This document shows, one piece after another, positions 11,291 through 21,767 of a stretch of 64,000 nt of DNA. The stretch is from the NCBI GenBank assembly GCA_022495995.1, contig JAFEMH010001468.1, positions 62,001-126,000 of the forward strand. The letters are read 5' to 3'. This DNA is from Adenophora triphylla var. japonica. Its lineage: Eukaryota; Streptophyta; Magnoliopsida; Asterales; Campanulaceae. Positions within the stretch are counted from its first letter, which is position 1; the number at the start of each line of letters is the position of its first letter. Both the position numbers and the translations under genes were made by a program. A model generated the notes under the pieces. It ran no database searches, was not told the origin of the DNA, and worked only from the letters and a program-made list of their open reading frames with translations.

Positions 11291-11977
11291 TTCACATACA
11301 TTTCCCCCATTCCCCATTAGTAACCTCAGAACGGACCGGTGTAAAAGATCCTATCTTTACATCGTTCCTTCCATAAAGATTTCATAATCTCTTTAGAAAG
11401 GGACACCTTTGAACCCTATATCTCCGATTATCGCTTAAGATGAGTATGAAGCATCTATACGAGCTCGATCGTCTTAAAGTGTAGGATTGATGGGCTAAGG
11501 ACCCTCCTTTTCTAAAGAACCTCATCTTTGACTATAAAGAGAGTCATTCTCTCGATCACGCAAGTCCCAAGGTCCAAAAATGCGATGATCACAAGTCCAA
11601 GATGAGGACGGGATCATAATCCCGAATACATAAAATCCAAGAAATCTCGAGCGACAACCAACAAATGGTTTGTACGTCCGGAAGACGACTTGGGACATTC
11701 CCTCCTTATTTTCAAACACATGCACACAAGAAAGAACGCAAGCAAGCACGATTAATGGGATCCTGGGAGACTTGCTCCGGAAAGGCACCTTGGGTGAACG
11801 ACGATGCGTTCTTCCCAAGGGGTAACTTAACCTCCGAACCCATAAAACCTTTTTTTCAAAGTTTTGAGGTAATCAAAATGGCGTGGCGACTCCGTTTTTC
11901 AAATTAAATCGGATGTCTTCAAACTCGCGTGAATCCAACAAATACACAAAATTTGGGGCACACATTTCACACATCAG

Positions 11978-11994
11978 TGGTTTCATTGCCGGGA
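11978..11994 (+). other. Possible primer binding site of element D
   Basis: TGGTTTCATTGCCGGGA follows CACATCAG, as expected just after an LTR ending in CA. It begins with TGG, complementary to a CCA tRNA end, and lies about 100 bp before gag. I cannot name the tRNA with confidence. If correct, only the last 35 bp or so of the 5' LTR of D remain here and element A was inserted in it. Confidence 0.4.
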
Positions 11995-12098
11995 AACGTC
12001 TAGTCTTTCTCGTGTAATCTTGTGTATTTGTCAAAAACAAACACCTTGTCCAAACACTTGCTTCCAAAAAATAAATTTTCAGATTTTCTCCGTCGAAA

Positions 12099-13646
12099 AT
12101 GACTGATATTCCTCTTCAAAACGCTGGTTTTATTACTTCTCGAGGTAATGATCAAGCTTCTCCCTCTCAACTAAATCCTAACAGACCAAGCACCTCAGCC
12201 TTTAATAGGTTGGGTGGCCGTTCTGGCAGTGTAGGGTCTCTTACTCCTTCTCAAAGAGACTTTAGGGAAAATCTTGATGTTGTCCATAAGGATACATACC
12301 CCCTAAATCCAAGTCCAAAAAACCCCATCTCTCCTATCACTCCTGAGTTGATACTCAAAAGAAACCAAGCTCTAGCTTCGAGGGCTAAGCTAGTGGCTGA
12401 GGCCATGGATATAAATGATGCCCAGCTCGAGTTGGTTGAGTTAGAGGCCAATGGTGGTGTCCCCCTACAGGAAGGCTCACTAAGGTTCTGCCAAAGAGTC
12501 CCCACGAAATCTCTAGCTAGTCAAGCTAGAGGGACAAAAAGGGCAGAGCCAACCTTTGCTGACCGCAGTCACGAGGAAATTGAGGAGGATGAGAAGATGG
12601 GAGAGGGAGAAGAATCTACTCCTCTCCCTGAGAAATCCAAAGCACAACCCCTGGCTAAAGCCAAGAGGAAGGCCGTGATTTCTCCCTCCAAAAAGCCCAA
12701 GATGGATAGCACAAACCCTGAGTTTATCAAGTTCATGCACCAAATATGGGAAAACCATCAGTAAAGCTCCATGAAATGTGGCTGCACGATGGACGCTTTT
12801 GCGGGCAAGATTGCCTGCGCGCCAATCCAAAGGGGAAAACCTTCTCAAATAGAGACCTATGATGGCTCCACTAACGCAAAGTTCCATATAGGGAGGTTTG
12901 AAGGATAGATGACCATGTTCTCCTCGGATGAGGTCGTGATGTGCAAAGCCTTAGCTGCTTCTTTCACGGGCAAGGCTTTGTCTTGGATGTTGGACCTTAA
13001 GCCGAAATCCATCAAAAGCTATAATCAGTTTAGGCACAGTTTTTTGAACTCTTTTGCCAGAGCAGGTGAGCCCGCGAGGCCAAAGACTGATCTTATAAGA
13101 GTCAGGCAGGCCACCGCAGAAATCACCAAATCCTACATCACTCAGTTCAGGAAGATGTCCGAGCAGATTGTAGACCTGTCTGAGAGCGATATTCAGCTCT
13201 GCTTTGAGGGCGGTCTATCCTCCATCTTTTTGAAAATGAATTTTGCCTCGGTCAGACCTAAAAATGTGGAGGAGATATACGAGAGGGCCTCTACTATTGC
13301 CTCGAAAGAAGAGCACAATGAGATAGCTGCCCGCAAATCGGCAAAAGACATACTTGAGCATGTGCGTGATGCCGGCCAAGGGCCCAGCCACGGTCAATGT
13401 CAGGGAAAGAATAGAAACCGCAACACTGATAAACTCAGAAGTTTGGCGAACGAAACAGTTTATACACCCCTAACTGCGTCGCGGGCAGCAATTTTAAAAG
13501 CGATGGAAGTACCTCCTCCTCCACCAATAGGGCGAAAGCCAAGTGAGAGGAGAAGAGCCATGTTTTGTGACTACCACAAAGATCACGGTCACAATACGGA
13601 GGATTGCTTCAAGCTGAAAAGGATTATTCAGCAAAAAAATCAGTAA
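12099..13646 (+). pseudogene. Element D: gag
   Basis: One reading frame carries the whole gene with two in-frame stops, TAA at 12762 and TAG at 12906. The N-terminal 220 residues are low complexity and charged. The gag core follows: YDGSTNAKFHIGRF near 12862-12903 and FTGKALSWMLDLKP near 12963. The C-terminal nucleic-acid-binding motif CDYHKDHGHNTEDCFKLK (about 13568-13621) has the C/H spacing seen in Tat-lineage gag. The stop is at 13644. The frame is otherwise intact, so this copy is fairly young or decays mainly by point mutation. Confidence 0.85.
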
Positions 13647-13955
13647 TGGCGAGCTGGCCAAGTGGATACAAGGTGATAATAGCAACAATAACATAACACC
13701 TATAGAGCGCGACCTCAGCGTGGCCCAGAGAGAAGAGAAAGAGATAACAATGATGAGGATGAGCAAGGGACCTATGATATCAATTTCATTGGAATTGAGG
13801 CTCCCTCCAATAAACAGCTCTCCCATCAGATCAAGAATTTAGAAAAAGTCTTCTTGATTCCCCCTTTGGCTCCAGAAGAATAGCAAGAAATAGGATTCAA
13901 GCGGAGTGAACTAGCCTCCACTCTCTTCCATTCCACCCAGCCTCTCACCGTCAGA

Positions 13956-14727
13956 ATGAGGATTTCGCGGGCAAATATTAGTAGAGTCCTCATTGACACT
14001 GGCGCGGCCAGAGACATTCTCTACTATCATACCTTGGTAGAGATGAAAATGTCTGAAGCTCATCTCACTCCTTACGCCAGCTTGCTCGAGGGATTTACTA
14101 ATTACACTGTCCGCGTGAAAGGGACGATAGACTTTGAAGTGACCCCTAGGGGAAAAACACCTACAAAAAACTGCTAAGGTTACTTTCATGGTCATAGATC
14201 TACAATCCCAATACAATGCCATCCTCGGCGTAACTGCTCAGGCCACATTAGGAATTATAGCATATATCCCCAATCAAAGGGTGAAGTTCAACACTCCGGG
14301 TGGAATTGCGGTCATCAAAAACCTGCCCGAGAGGTTTCTCCGGACATTGGAGGAGAAAAGGAAGAAGAAAAATCAAGTCTCCTGCTCGCAATTGGATGAG
14401 GAAGCAAAGTGGAGCAAAAGCAAAGACAAATGCCCGCTGCCCGAGTTCGTGGGTATGCTCTCCTTCCATTCCACCAAGGTAGAGCTTAAAAAAAGTAGGA
14501 AGGCGAAGAGGATTTCTCCTATTGAAGGAGGATATGTTGATAGAAGAATCTTGGGAGACATAAATCGAGAGATCATATATTTCATGTCCGCTCTCCTAGG
14601 AGCAAGCTCCGCTCCACCACCAATCATTATTGACTATCTCCATAATCGTGAAATTAGTGATATCCGCCCTAACGACGAGCTCGAGGAGGTTGTAATTAAT
14701 ATCCACTATCTCGAGCAAACAATTTAG
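13956..14727 (+). pseudogene. Element D: aspartic protease region
   Basis: VLIDTGAARDILYY at about 13986-14027 holds the D-T-G protease triad, followed by a frame change near 14175. The continuation, with DLQSQYNAILG at about 14194-14226, fits the second half of a retropepsin. A charged linker to RT then reaches a stop at 14725. Gag lies upstream and RT directly downstream, as expected for a polyprotein. Confidence 0.8.
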
Positions 14728-14733
14728 GTTGGT

Positions 14734-15672
14734 ATGGAAATTCACCCCGAGGAAAGAAAGATCTTGATCGAATTCCTCATAATTAATTGTGATGTATTCG
14801 CATGGAGAGTGGAGGATATGCAAGGCATAAGCGAGGACGTGATCGTCCATAAACACAATGATAACTCCACCTTCAAACGCATCCACCAAAAATCAAGATA
14901 CTTTTCTTCAGAAAAGGAGACCGTGATCAAGGAAGAGGTAGAGAAGTTACTTAAAGTGGCCATAATTAAATAAATATCATAGCCCAAGTGGCTAGCCAAT
15001 GTTGTTATGGTGAAGAAATCCAATGGAAAATGGAGGATGTATGTTGACTTCACAGACCTCAACAAAGCTTGTCCCAAGGATTATTTCCCTCTTTCTCGAA
15101 TTGATCGCTTGTTAGACTATATAGCCGGGCACATAGTTTTGAGCTTCATCGATGCATATTCTGGTTACCACCAGATCAAAATGGCTCCCGAAGATTTTGC
15201 CTCCGTAGCATTCATCGTTGCGGGCAAAACATAATGATATACGATTATGCCCTTTGAGCTAAAAAACGCAGGAGCCACCTACCAAATGATGGTCAATATT
15301 GTCTTCAAAGACCAGTTGGGCAGAAATCTTGAGGCCTACATAGATGATATGGTCATAAACACAAAGGAGAATGCCCATGAGCTCGACGTGGCAGAAACTT
15401 TCTCCAACTTGCGCCACAATAACATGAAACTTAACCCCATCAAATGTGCCTTTGGGGTAAAAGCGGGCAAGTTTCTAGGATTCATGATCAATAAGCGCAT
15501 AATAGAAGCGAACCTCGAAAAAATCCAAGCGCTCTTAGACATGAAACCTCTTGCGTGCGTAAAAGATGTGCAAAAGCTTAATGGGTGCATCACCGCACTT
15601 GTCGCTTCATACCGCGGTCTGCAGAGAGGTGCCTCCCCTTCTTCAAAAATCTTAAAGGGGGAAGAAAGCTAA
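14734..15672 (+). pseudogene. Element D: reverse transcriptase
   Basis: All RT blocks are in one frame with stops at about 14971, 14980, 15232 and 15235. Visible motifs are CDVFAWRVEDMQGI, PKWLANVVMVKKSNGKWR, DLNKACPKDYFPL, SFIDAYSGYHQIKM and the catalytic YIDDM at 15337-15351, then KCAFGVKAGKFLGFM. The sequence clearly differs from the RTs of A, B and C (SFVDGFAGYNQIK, YVDD), so D belongs to another Tat family. Stops such as TGG to TAG-type changes make it inactive. Confidence 0.88.
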
Positions 15673-15757
15673 CGAGTTCGCATGGAATGAGGACTGAAAT
15701 CTAGATTTTGAAGAAGTCAAGAAATACCTCGGGCAGCCCCTTCTCCTCAGCAGCCCG

Positions 15758-16534
15758 GTGCCCGAAGAAGAGCTTTTTCTGTTTTTAGCAGCCACTGACC
15801 TGGCAGTAGCTGTTGTTCTTGTAAGGGAGGAAAACAACTACCAAAAACCAGTGTACTATGTATCAAAGGCGGTGTCTGCCGTAGAAAGTCGCTATCTTAA
15901 TATAGAGAAGTTAGCTTATGCCTTGGTTGCAGATGCTCGAAAATTACGAGCTTACTTTTCTGCACACCCCATAACTGTATTTACAGAAGCACCACTTAGA
16001 AAGGTTTTGCATAAACCAAAGTCCTCAGGGAGGATGCTAGCATGGTCTATAGAGCTCACTGAGTTCCAGATCACCTACTCCCCTAGAAGGACCATCAAAG
16101 CGCAAGCCTTAGCTGATTTTGTGCCAGAAACATCATTTAACCTTGCGGACAGCGAGCTGGGGAAAAGAAAGAGGGTAGAACCCCAAGAAACCCAAGAAAA
16201 TTCAGAGTCAAATACAAATCTAACCAAATAGCGACCACAAGAAGTATGGACTCTATTCGTTGACGGATCTGCGAGCAAGCTATTAAGCAGCGCAGGCATA
16301 CTACTGATCACTCCATGCGGAGAGAAATTCGAAAGAGCCTTGAGATTCAAATTTGAAGCATCAAAAAATCAGGCCGAGTATGAAGCAATCATAGCAGGTA
16401 TGGAGTTGGCTAGAGATATGGGGGTCCCAAGTATTGAAATAAATAGTGACTCTCAACTCATAGTAAATCAGATAAAAGAGGAATATGACACAAATAACCC
16501 AGTCCTAGCCAAGTACTGCGGTATAGCAAAATCC
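15758..16534 (+). pseudogene. Element D: RNase H and start of second (archaeal-type) RNase H
   Basis: A connection/RNase H segment (LFLFLAATDLAVAVVLVRE, YYVSKAVSAVESRYLNIEK) is followed, after one in-frame stop at 16229, by an additional RNase H with WTLFVDGSASKLLSSAG, NQAEYEAIIAGMELARD and NSDSQLIVNQI. Two RNases H in tandem define the Tat/Ogre lineage. The second domain is cut at 16534 by a solo LTR and resumes at 17871. Confidence 0.88.
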
Positions 16535-17870
16535 TGTTAGTGTTATGCCCTAGGCCTATAGTTTATAGACTTATGTGTTGACATTATTTATTATTATATG
16601 AAAAGTTTATTATTTGATTATTATATGTTTTGCATATTTGTCTGTAATAATCTCCGTCCCTAATTATTAAGAGAATAATTAGTATAAATATTAATGGATA
16701 ATCATATGATGACTATATGCATAGAGATGCACATTAAATTTATGGGTACTTGTTAGAGAACAAGTGACTGGACTTGACCCGTATGAGATTTATGTCATGG
16801 TCAAATGTCATAATTAAATCTCATAAGGTCACTTCATTTAGTCCCTAGACCTGAGATTATCATGACCTTACATATGATGAAAGTCATGTTTGATTTTAGT
16901 CAGGCGATATCTTAACACGATATTTATAAAAGCTAATTTTGGCATGATCGGAATCATGATGGGAAGGATGATAAGTCAAGATGGAATTTGTCCCTCGAAA
17001 GAGAGATGTTTTGCTTGGGCCTCTCGATGAGTGATAATGATGAAAGTGTATGGCCATACCCCAATATGATTGGATTATCATTATACTCGGAATCGAGAAA
17101 GCATTGAACAAAGACAAGTTGACAAAGATCATGACTTGTGTTCAATATAACATCGTGAGACAAAGGGAGAAATGGAAGTGTACCATTGGAAACGTGAACT
17201 CTTACGTTATATTATTTGGGTAGACATAATGGCTTGCTAGAGTCCGCTTATGTCTTATGAGAGTCGATATGATCGAGCTCATTGCCAACATAATATAATC
17301 CTATTGGGTCACACACAACTAGAATGAATTGATTAAACCAAAGGAAGAATGATTGAGAAAAACCTGATGTGGCATGTTACATCGCACGACACAACTTGGC
17401 CATGGGCTTCGTGTGGTCGTGCTACATAATAAGCCACAAGGCGGTTTACAGACTGGTTTCCTAATTTGATTAAGAAACAAATACCATACTAAAGTAGTAT
17501 AAATACAAAGGTCTGTTAACCCTAATAACCTAGCCGAAATTCTGAAAAGAAAATCACAACACAATTCTCAATATTCTTCCAAGGTTTAAAGGATCTAGCA
17601 ATCTTCAAGAAATCGTTCTTGGTTCATTCGAAGGTGTGGATACCAAAAGAGGGTCTTCGCCCGTTCAAAGATCAAGGCCTAGAGTTCGAAGCTTGTATTC
17701 AGAATCACATCAATACATCATTCGATAGCTCAAAGAATGGAAAGCGTTCAAGGTTGGTTATTTCTATCTCATAGGTATTCAAGTTAATTGTGTAGAACGG
17801 ATCCTAGGCTCTTGGGTTTTGTGTTATTAGATGCTTAATTTCGCTGCGCATGGACCCATAAAACCCAACA
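16535..17870. mobile_element. Solo LTR, probably Ty1/copia, inside the second RNase H of D
   Basis: A 1336-bp insert starts TGTTAGTG and ends CCCAACA, with short inverted ends TGTT(A/G)G. It is flanked on both sides by AATCC (16530-16534 and 17871-17875). Removing it and one AATCC restores the D reading frame across the junction. It has no coding capacity. The ending TTTCGCTGCGCATG...CCCAACA is like many plant copia LTRs. The internal region and second LTR were lost by LTR-LTR recombination. Strand is uncertain. Confidence 0.92.
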
Positions 17871-18100
17871 AATCCCTTCTCAAAAACTTTGAATACTATG
17901 AGCTAAACCAAATTATGAGAGAATGTAATGCAGAAGCAGACCTCCTATCCAGAATTACCGAGCAAGAGATAGAGGTTCTAAACGCGGACTGCCAAATCGA
18001 ATTCGAAAAAAATGCCTGCCATAGATCGAATTCAGATTAACAACATTGGGGACCAAGAAAGGGACTAGGTAGATGAAATCCGATATTACATCGAGAAAGA
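17871..18100 (+). pseudogene. Element D: end of second RNase H and linker
   Basis: LLKNFEYYELNQIMRECNAEADLLSRI follows directly from the segment before the solo LTR; the ending with N.EAD.LS is typical for the last helix and catalytic Asp region of RNase H. A stop occurs at 18038, after which the linker to integrase continues in another frame. Confidence 0.8.
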
Positions 18101-19242
18101 AGCCCTCCTCGAGGATCAAGCAAAGGCTAGACTCATCAAAACCAAACATTTGCTCAGATGTGTAAATACTCACATGGTCACCAATTTACTCTATGAAGTA
18201 CATGAAGTAGTTTGTGGCGGCCATCTGGGTGCTCGCACCCTCTCGGACAAGATCAAATTTCAAGGGTTCTATTGGCCAAACATGAGAAAGGACGCTAAGG
18301 AATACGTAAGAAAATGTGACAAGTGCCAGCAGTTTGCGAACATCCCTAGACTCCTATCAACAGAGAAAACTTTGGTTATACCATCATGGCCGTTTGATAC
18401 TTGGTGATTGATCTAATAAAACCGTTCCCAACCGATAGAGGAAGCATCAAATACCTAGTAGTGGCCATGGATTATTTCAAAAAATGGACAAAAGCCAAAG
18501 CCTTGGCCACTATCTTCGAGGAAAATATCATCAATTTCGTCCACGATCACATCTGGTGTCGATTTGGAATACCAAGAGCAATAGTTTCGGACAATGGCCC
18601 TCAGTTCACATCAAAATTCACAGCTGAATGCGAAAGAATGAAAGTCCAACACCGCTAGTCCGCAGTAGCCTATCATCAAGGAAACGGTTAGGCTAAGGCC
18701 ACGAATAAGTTATTCCTTACTGCCCTAAAGAAACTTTAGAAGGACGAGGAGGATGCTGGTTGGACGAGCTCCAGACCGCACTATGGGTAGTCCGCACCAC
18801 TATTAGAAACTCAACCGGAGAAACTCTTTTCTCGCTCACTTATGGCTCAGAAGCAGTAGCCCCAGTAGAAGTAGCCCTCCCTTCCTACAGAGTCACTTAC
18901 TTCTATGAGACAAGAAATGAAGCCGACAGAAGGGGGAATTTCGATGATCTCTAAGAAAAGAGAATGCGGGCAAGAGAAAAAATGGTTAACTACAAGTAAA
19001 ATGCCAAAAAAGCATAATGACAAAAGAGTTAGCAAAAGAAGATTCTCAGTAGGAGATTGGGTGTTAAGAAATATTGAGGTACAAGGGACCCAACCCGACT
19101 TCCATAAACTCTCCCCAAAATGAGAAGGTACATATCAAGTTAACCAAATCATCAAAGAGGTAACCTACAAGCTATGCACAGAAGAAGGAAAAAACCTCAA
19201 AAACGCTTGTAATAGCGATCACCTTAGAAAGTACTATTTTTA
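18100..19242 (+). pseudogene. Element D: integrase with lost catalytic Glu
   Basis: The zinc-binding part is present (HEVVCGGHLGARTL, then CDKCQQF at about 18317). The core has VVAMDYFKKWTKAKA (about 18460) and IVSDNGPQFTSKF (about 18581). In the third catalytic block the expected Q-A-E reads TAG GCT AAG at 18689-18697, so the Gln is a stop and the catalytic Glu is Lys. Both changes are C-to-T/G-to-A type, as expected from deamination of methylated cytosines. The C-terminus NSDHLRKYYF ends with TAA at 19240-19242, like the endings of A, B and C. Confidence 0.88.
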
Positions 19243-19379
19243 ATCTTTGTATTGTAAAATGATGATAGAGTTAACAAATTTATTAAAAGCAAGACATTTT
19301 TTGCATACTATTGTAATTCAGAAAAACACGAAAATGATATCCTTACTAGCGAAGCTGCAGAAGTGAATTCCCGCAAAAA

Positions 19380-19870
19380 AAGCGGATGCCAGCACGTGGT
19401 CTTAACCTGTTGATGCGCAGTGATCCCCTCATGATCGCAGACCGCATGCCCGCAAGGATGCCCGCACACGGTCACAAACTAACTGATGTGCGGAGGCCTC
19501 ATTGGCTGTTAACCGCATGCCTACATTTACAAAGACCAAAATTGAGCACATGCTCGATCGCCACAAGACTCATAGAGTCCAAACGCATGAACCATCAAAA
19601 TAATGGATAAAGAAGTCGGCCACGGCCCAAAACCCTGCGATGCACGAAAGCCTCATTTGCCGTTGATCGCATGCCCATATGTACAAAGGCCAAAATTGAG
19701 CCCGTACATGATCGCCACAAGACTCATAGAGTCCAAAAGCGTGAACCATCAACAAATGGATATGGAAGTCAGCACCAGTTATGCCTGCTGATGTGCGGAC
19801 TAGCCTCAAGGCCACATTTCGCATGCCCGCATGAATGTAGATTGACTTGGCTCTTTCGAAATACGCCATG
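19380..19870. repeat. Element D: degenerate tandem repeat, about 154-bp period
   Basis: The stretch CAAAG(A/G)CCAAAATTGAG occurs at 19530 and 19684, 154 bp apart, followed by ATCGCCACAAGACTCATAGAGTCCAAA in both. Further diverged pieces with GCATGCCCGCA and TGATGTGCGG lie on both sides. The array sits between pol and the antisense gene, as repeats do in Retand-like elements. GCATGC is self-complementary. No gene is seen. Confidence 0.75.
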
Positions 19871-20279
19871 GACTTAAAAATTCAGACAAGCGTACATCAC
19901 TAAAAGTGAACGGACGACAGTGAAGCGCAATAAAAGCCCACAAGACAGACCGAGGTTAAAACCTCGAAGTCAAAAAAGGCCACAATAAATTGTGATCATG
20001 GAGAAAAAGGTTAACTCAAACGATTAAAACTCACGAAGGGTTTTTTAAACAAGAGTTACTAACTCATAAACGTGGTCATCAGGCATTACATTGCCACATT
20101 GAGTTTTCAAAATTTATTCACAAGGTCATACAAACTTTCCAGTCTTATAAAAAGTGTTCGAGCATTGATAAAGACTCATAAGTAAAAAGACAATAGTTGG
20201 ATCAAATTTTTGATTAATAGATAAAGAGATTACATAAAATCCTAAAATCTATTACAAAGAAAAAAGCAAAAGGAAAATC
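19871..20279. other. Element D: spacer without visible gene
   Basis: AT-rich sequence with no coding frame of note and no repeat that I can define. It separates the tandem repeat from the antisense gene tail. Confidence 0.5.
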
Positions 20280-21767
20280 TTAAACTATTGGCTTAGCAGA
20301 CTCTGGAGCAGCTTGGGCTTCAGGGGCAGGAGTTGGAGTAGGAGAAGAAAGAGCATCAATTAGAGCAGTAGCTGGCCGCGACATAAATAGCTCGCTAACT
20401 GCAGGCCCATTGGGAAATAGGCGGGCAGTAGCGACGTCTAAAGACAACTGCTCTTCACCCCACCTCAGAGTATCAATCTGGTCAATGAGGCTAGGGACGG
20501 TGACCGCGGCAACTGGAGGCAAGGTTAAGGCTACTACTGTGTCCAAGTTATCAATATCCTCCCGAGCCAGAGGGACCAGGGCATGCCAGGGCAGGCATTC
20601 CAAATCAGTGGCAGTCAAAGAGCCAATTATAGACAATTGTTCCACAGAAAATTTGCCCGTGACAGCAAAGTTCCTTAGTTGCGTCTTGCTAGCAACCTCA
20701 AACTGAGCAGTGCACTCTGCCAAGAGTTCATCCTTATACTCTTGGGAGTTCTTAAACTCCTCAGCACCTTCCTTGTGAGCAGCAGCAAGTTGGGCATCTT
20801 TCTCCAGCTGGAACTGCCTCAGAGGAAGCAGCTCTTCAGATTATTTATCAACCTGAGCCTCCAAGGCCAAGATTTGTTTTTTGGAGGCCTCCAACTTGCT
20901 CGCATACTCCTCCACCCACTTCTCTAGCATCTCCTTGTGCCCACGGTACTCATCCCTTGCATCCTTGGCCTTCTCCAAGGATTTGAGCGCCTCATCATGC
21001 TTTTGGCAAAAATGTTTGAGGTCACTCTCTTTCTCGCTCAAGGAGAGGGTTAATGATTTGTTCTCCTCCCTGGCCTTCCCTAAAGCCATTGTTCTCTCCG
21101 TCAAAGCAATAGAGGCCTCATCGGATATCTCCCTAAGCCTCATGGCATCATTGGCCACCTGCAAGCAAGAAAAAATCTCGATCAACGAGCAGTGGTCATC
21201 AAAAGGAAAGTACAGAAAAAGAAAGAAAAGGAATAAGAAGTTACCTCCATGGCCATTAAGACAATATTGCCCGCCAAAGCAGAGGTATACAGCTTGGACC
21301 CTACGTTCCCGTAGAAGTCAGGAGCATAGAGCATGTTCAAAAGTCCAAGCCCTATCATCGAGTTATACCCTCTACGAGAATAGAGATCCACCCCTTAAAT
21401 CGGAGTCACCTCCCCGAGCTTATTGCTCAAACTCCACGCAGCTTTGCGAACATCAAAAGGCGCAACTGGATAAGAGCTGAAGCAGATTGACCCACTATAT
21501 CTGGTGAGTTAGGGGTAGGAGTGATGACCGCCTCAGACCGATAAACCCGTTGTTGTTTATCTTTTTCAGCGGCCTCAATCTCTGAGCCATGCGGCCTCTT
21601 CCTTGATCGATCAGAAGGAGCAGTGGAAGTGCTGCGATCCGGAAGAGGGCTGTGGTCACGTATAGATTGCGATTGGGGAGGCAACTCCTTGCTCGCGCAA
21701 ACTCCGCGGACACCGTACAGCAGATTGCCCGTATTCTTGTCCACCACGTGCAGCGAAACTCCAGGGG
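20280..21767 (-). pseudogene. Element D: 3' part of an antisense coiled-coil gene, cut by element B
   Basis: The gene reads against D pol. From 21391 a segment YSRRGYNSMIGLGLLNML leads to a donor ATGGAG/GTAAC and acceptor TTGCTTGCAG/GTGGCC, giving an 86-bp intron (21159-21244). The next exon (21158-20280) is one frame with a single stop at 20838. It is rich in Glu, Lys and Leu heptads (about 21150-20850; a coiled coil) and ends in an Ala/Pro-rich tail. Upstream sequence to 21767 seems related but damaged, and is then cut off by the LTR of B. Antisense ORFs after pol with coiled coils are known in the Tat lineage. I do not recognise a PMD or DUF7745 motif here, so this is a different type. Function unknown. 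Confidence 0.65.

Larger units (their letters stand above)
10263..11940 (+). repeat. Element A 3' LTR
   Basis: The start at 10263 (TGTAAGTACCC) is fixed by the polypurine tract. It carries two palindromes, a TATA box at 10567-10575, a long leader rich in TGCATCATTTGCA motifs (about 10905-11260), and near the end GGCGTGGCGACTCC (about 11881-11894), which also occurs near the ends of the B and C LTRs. The end is not certain because no second copy is in the window; CCAACA near 11940 is the best candidate. Sequence after it looks like the last bases of another LTR followed by the internal start of element D. Confidence 0.75.
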
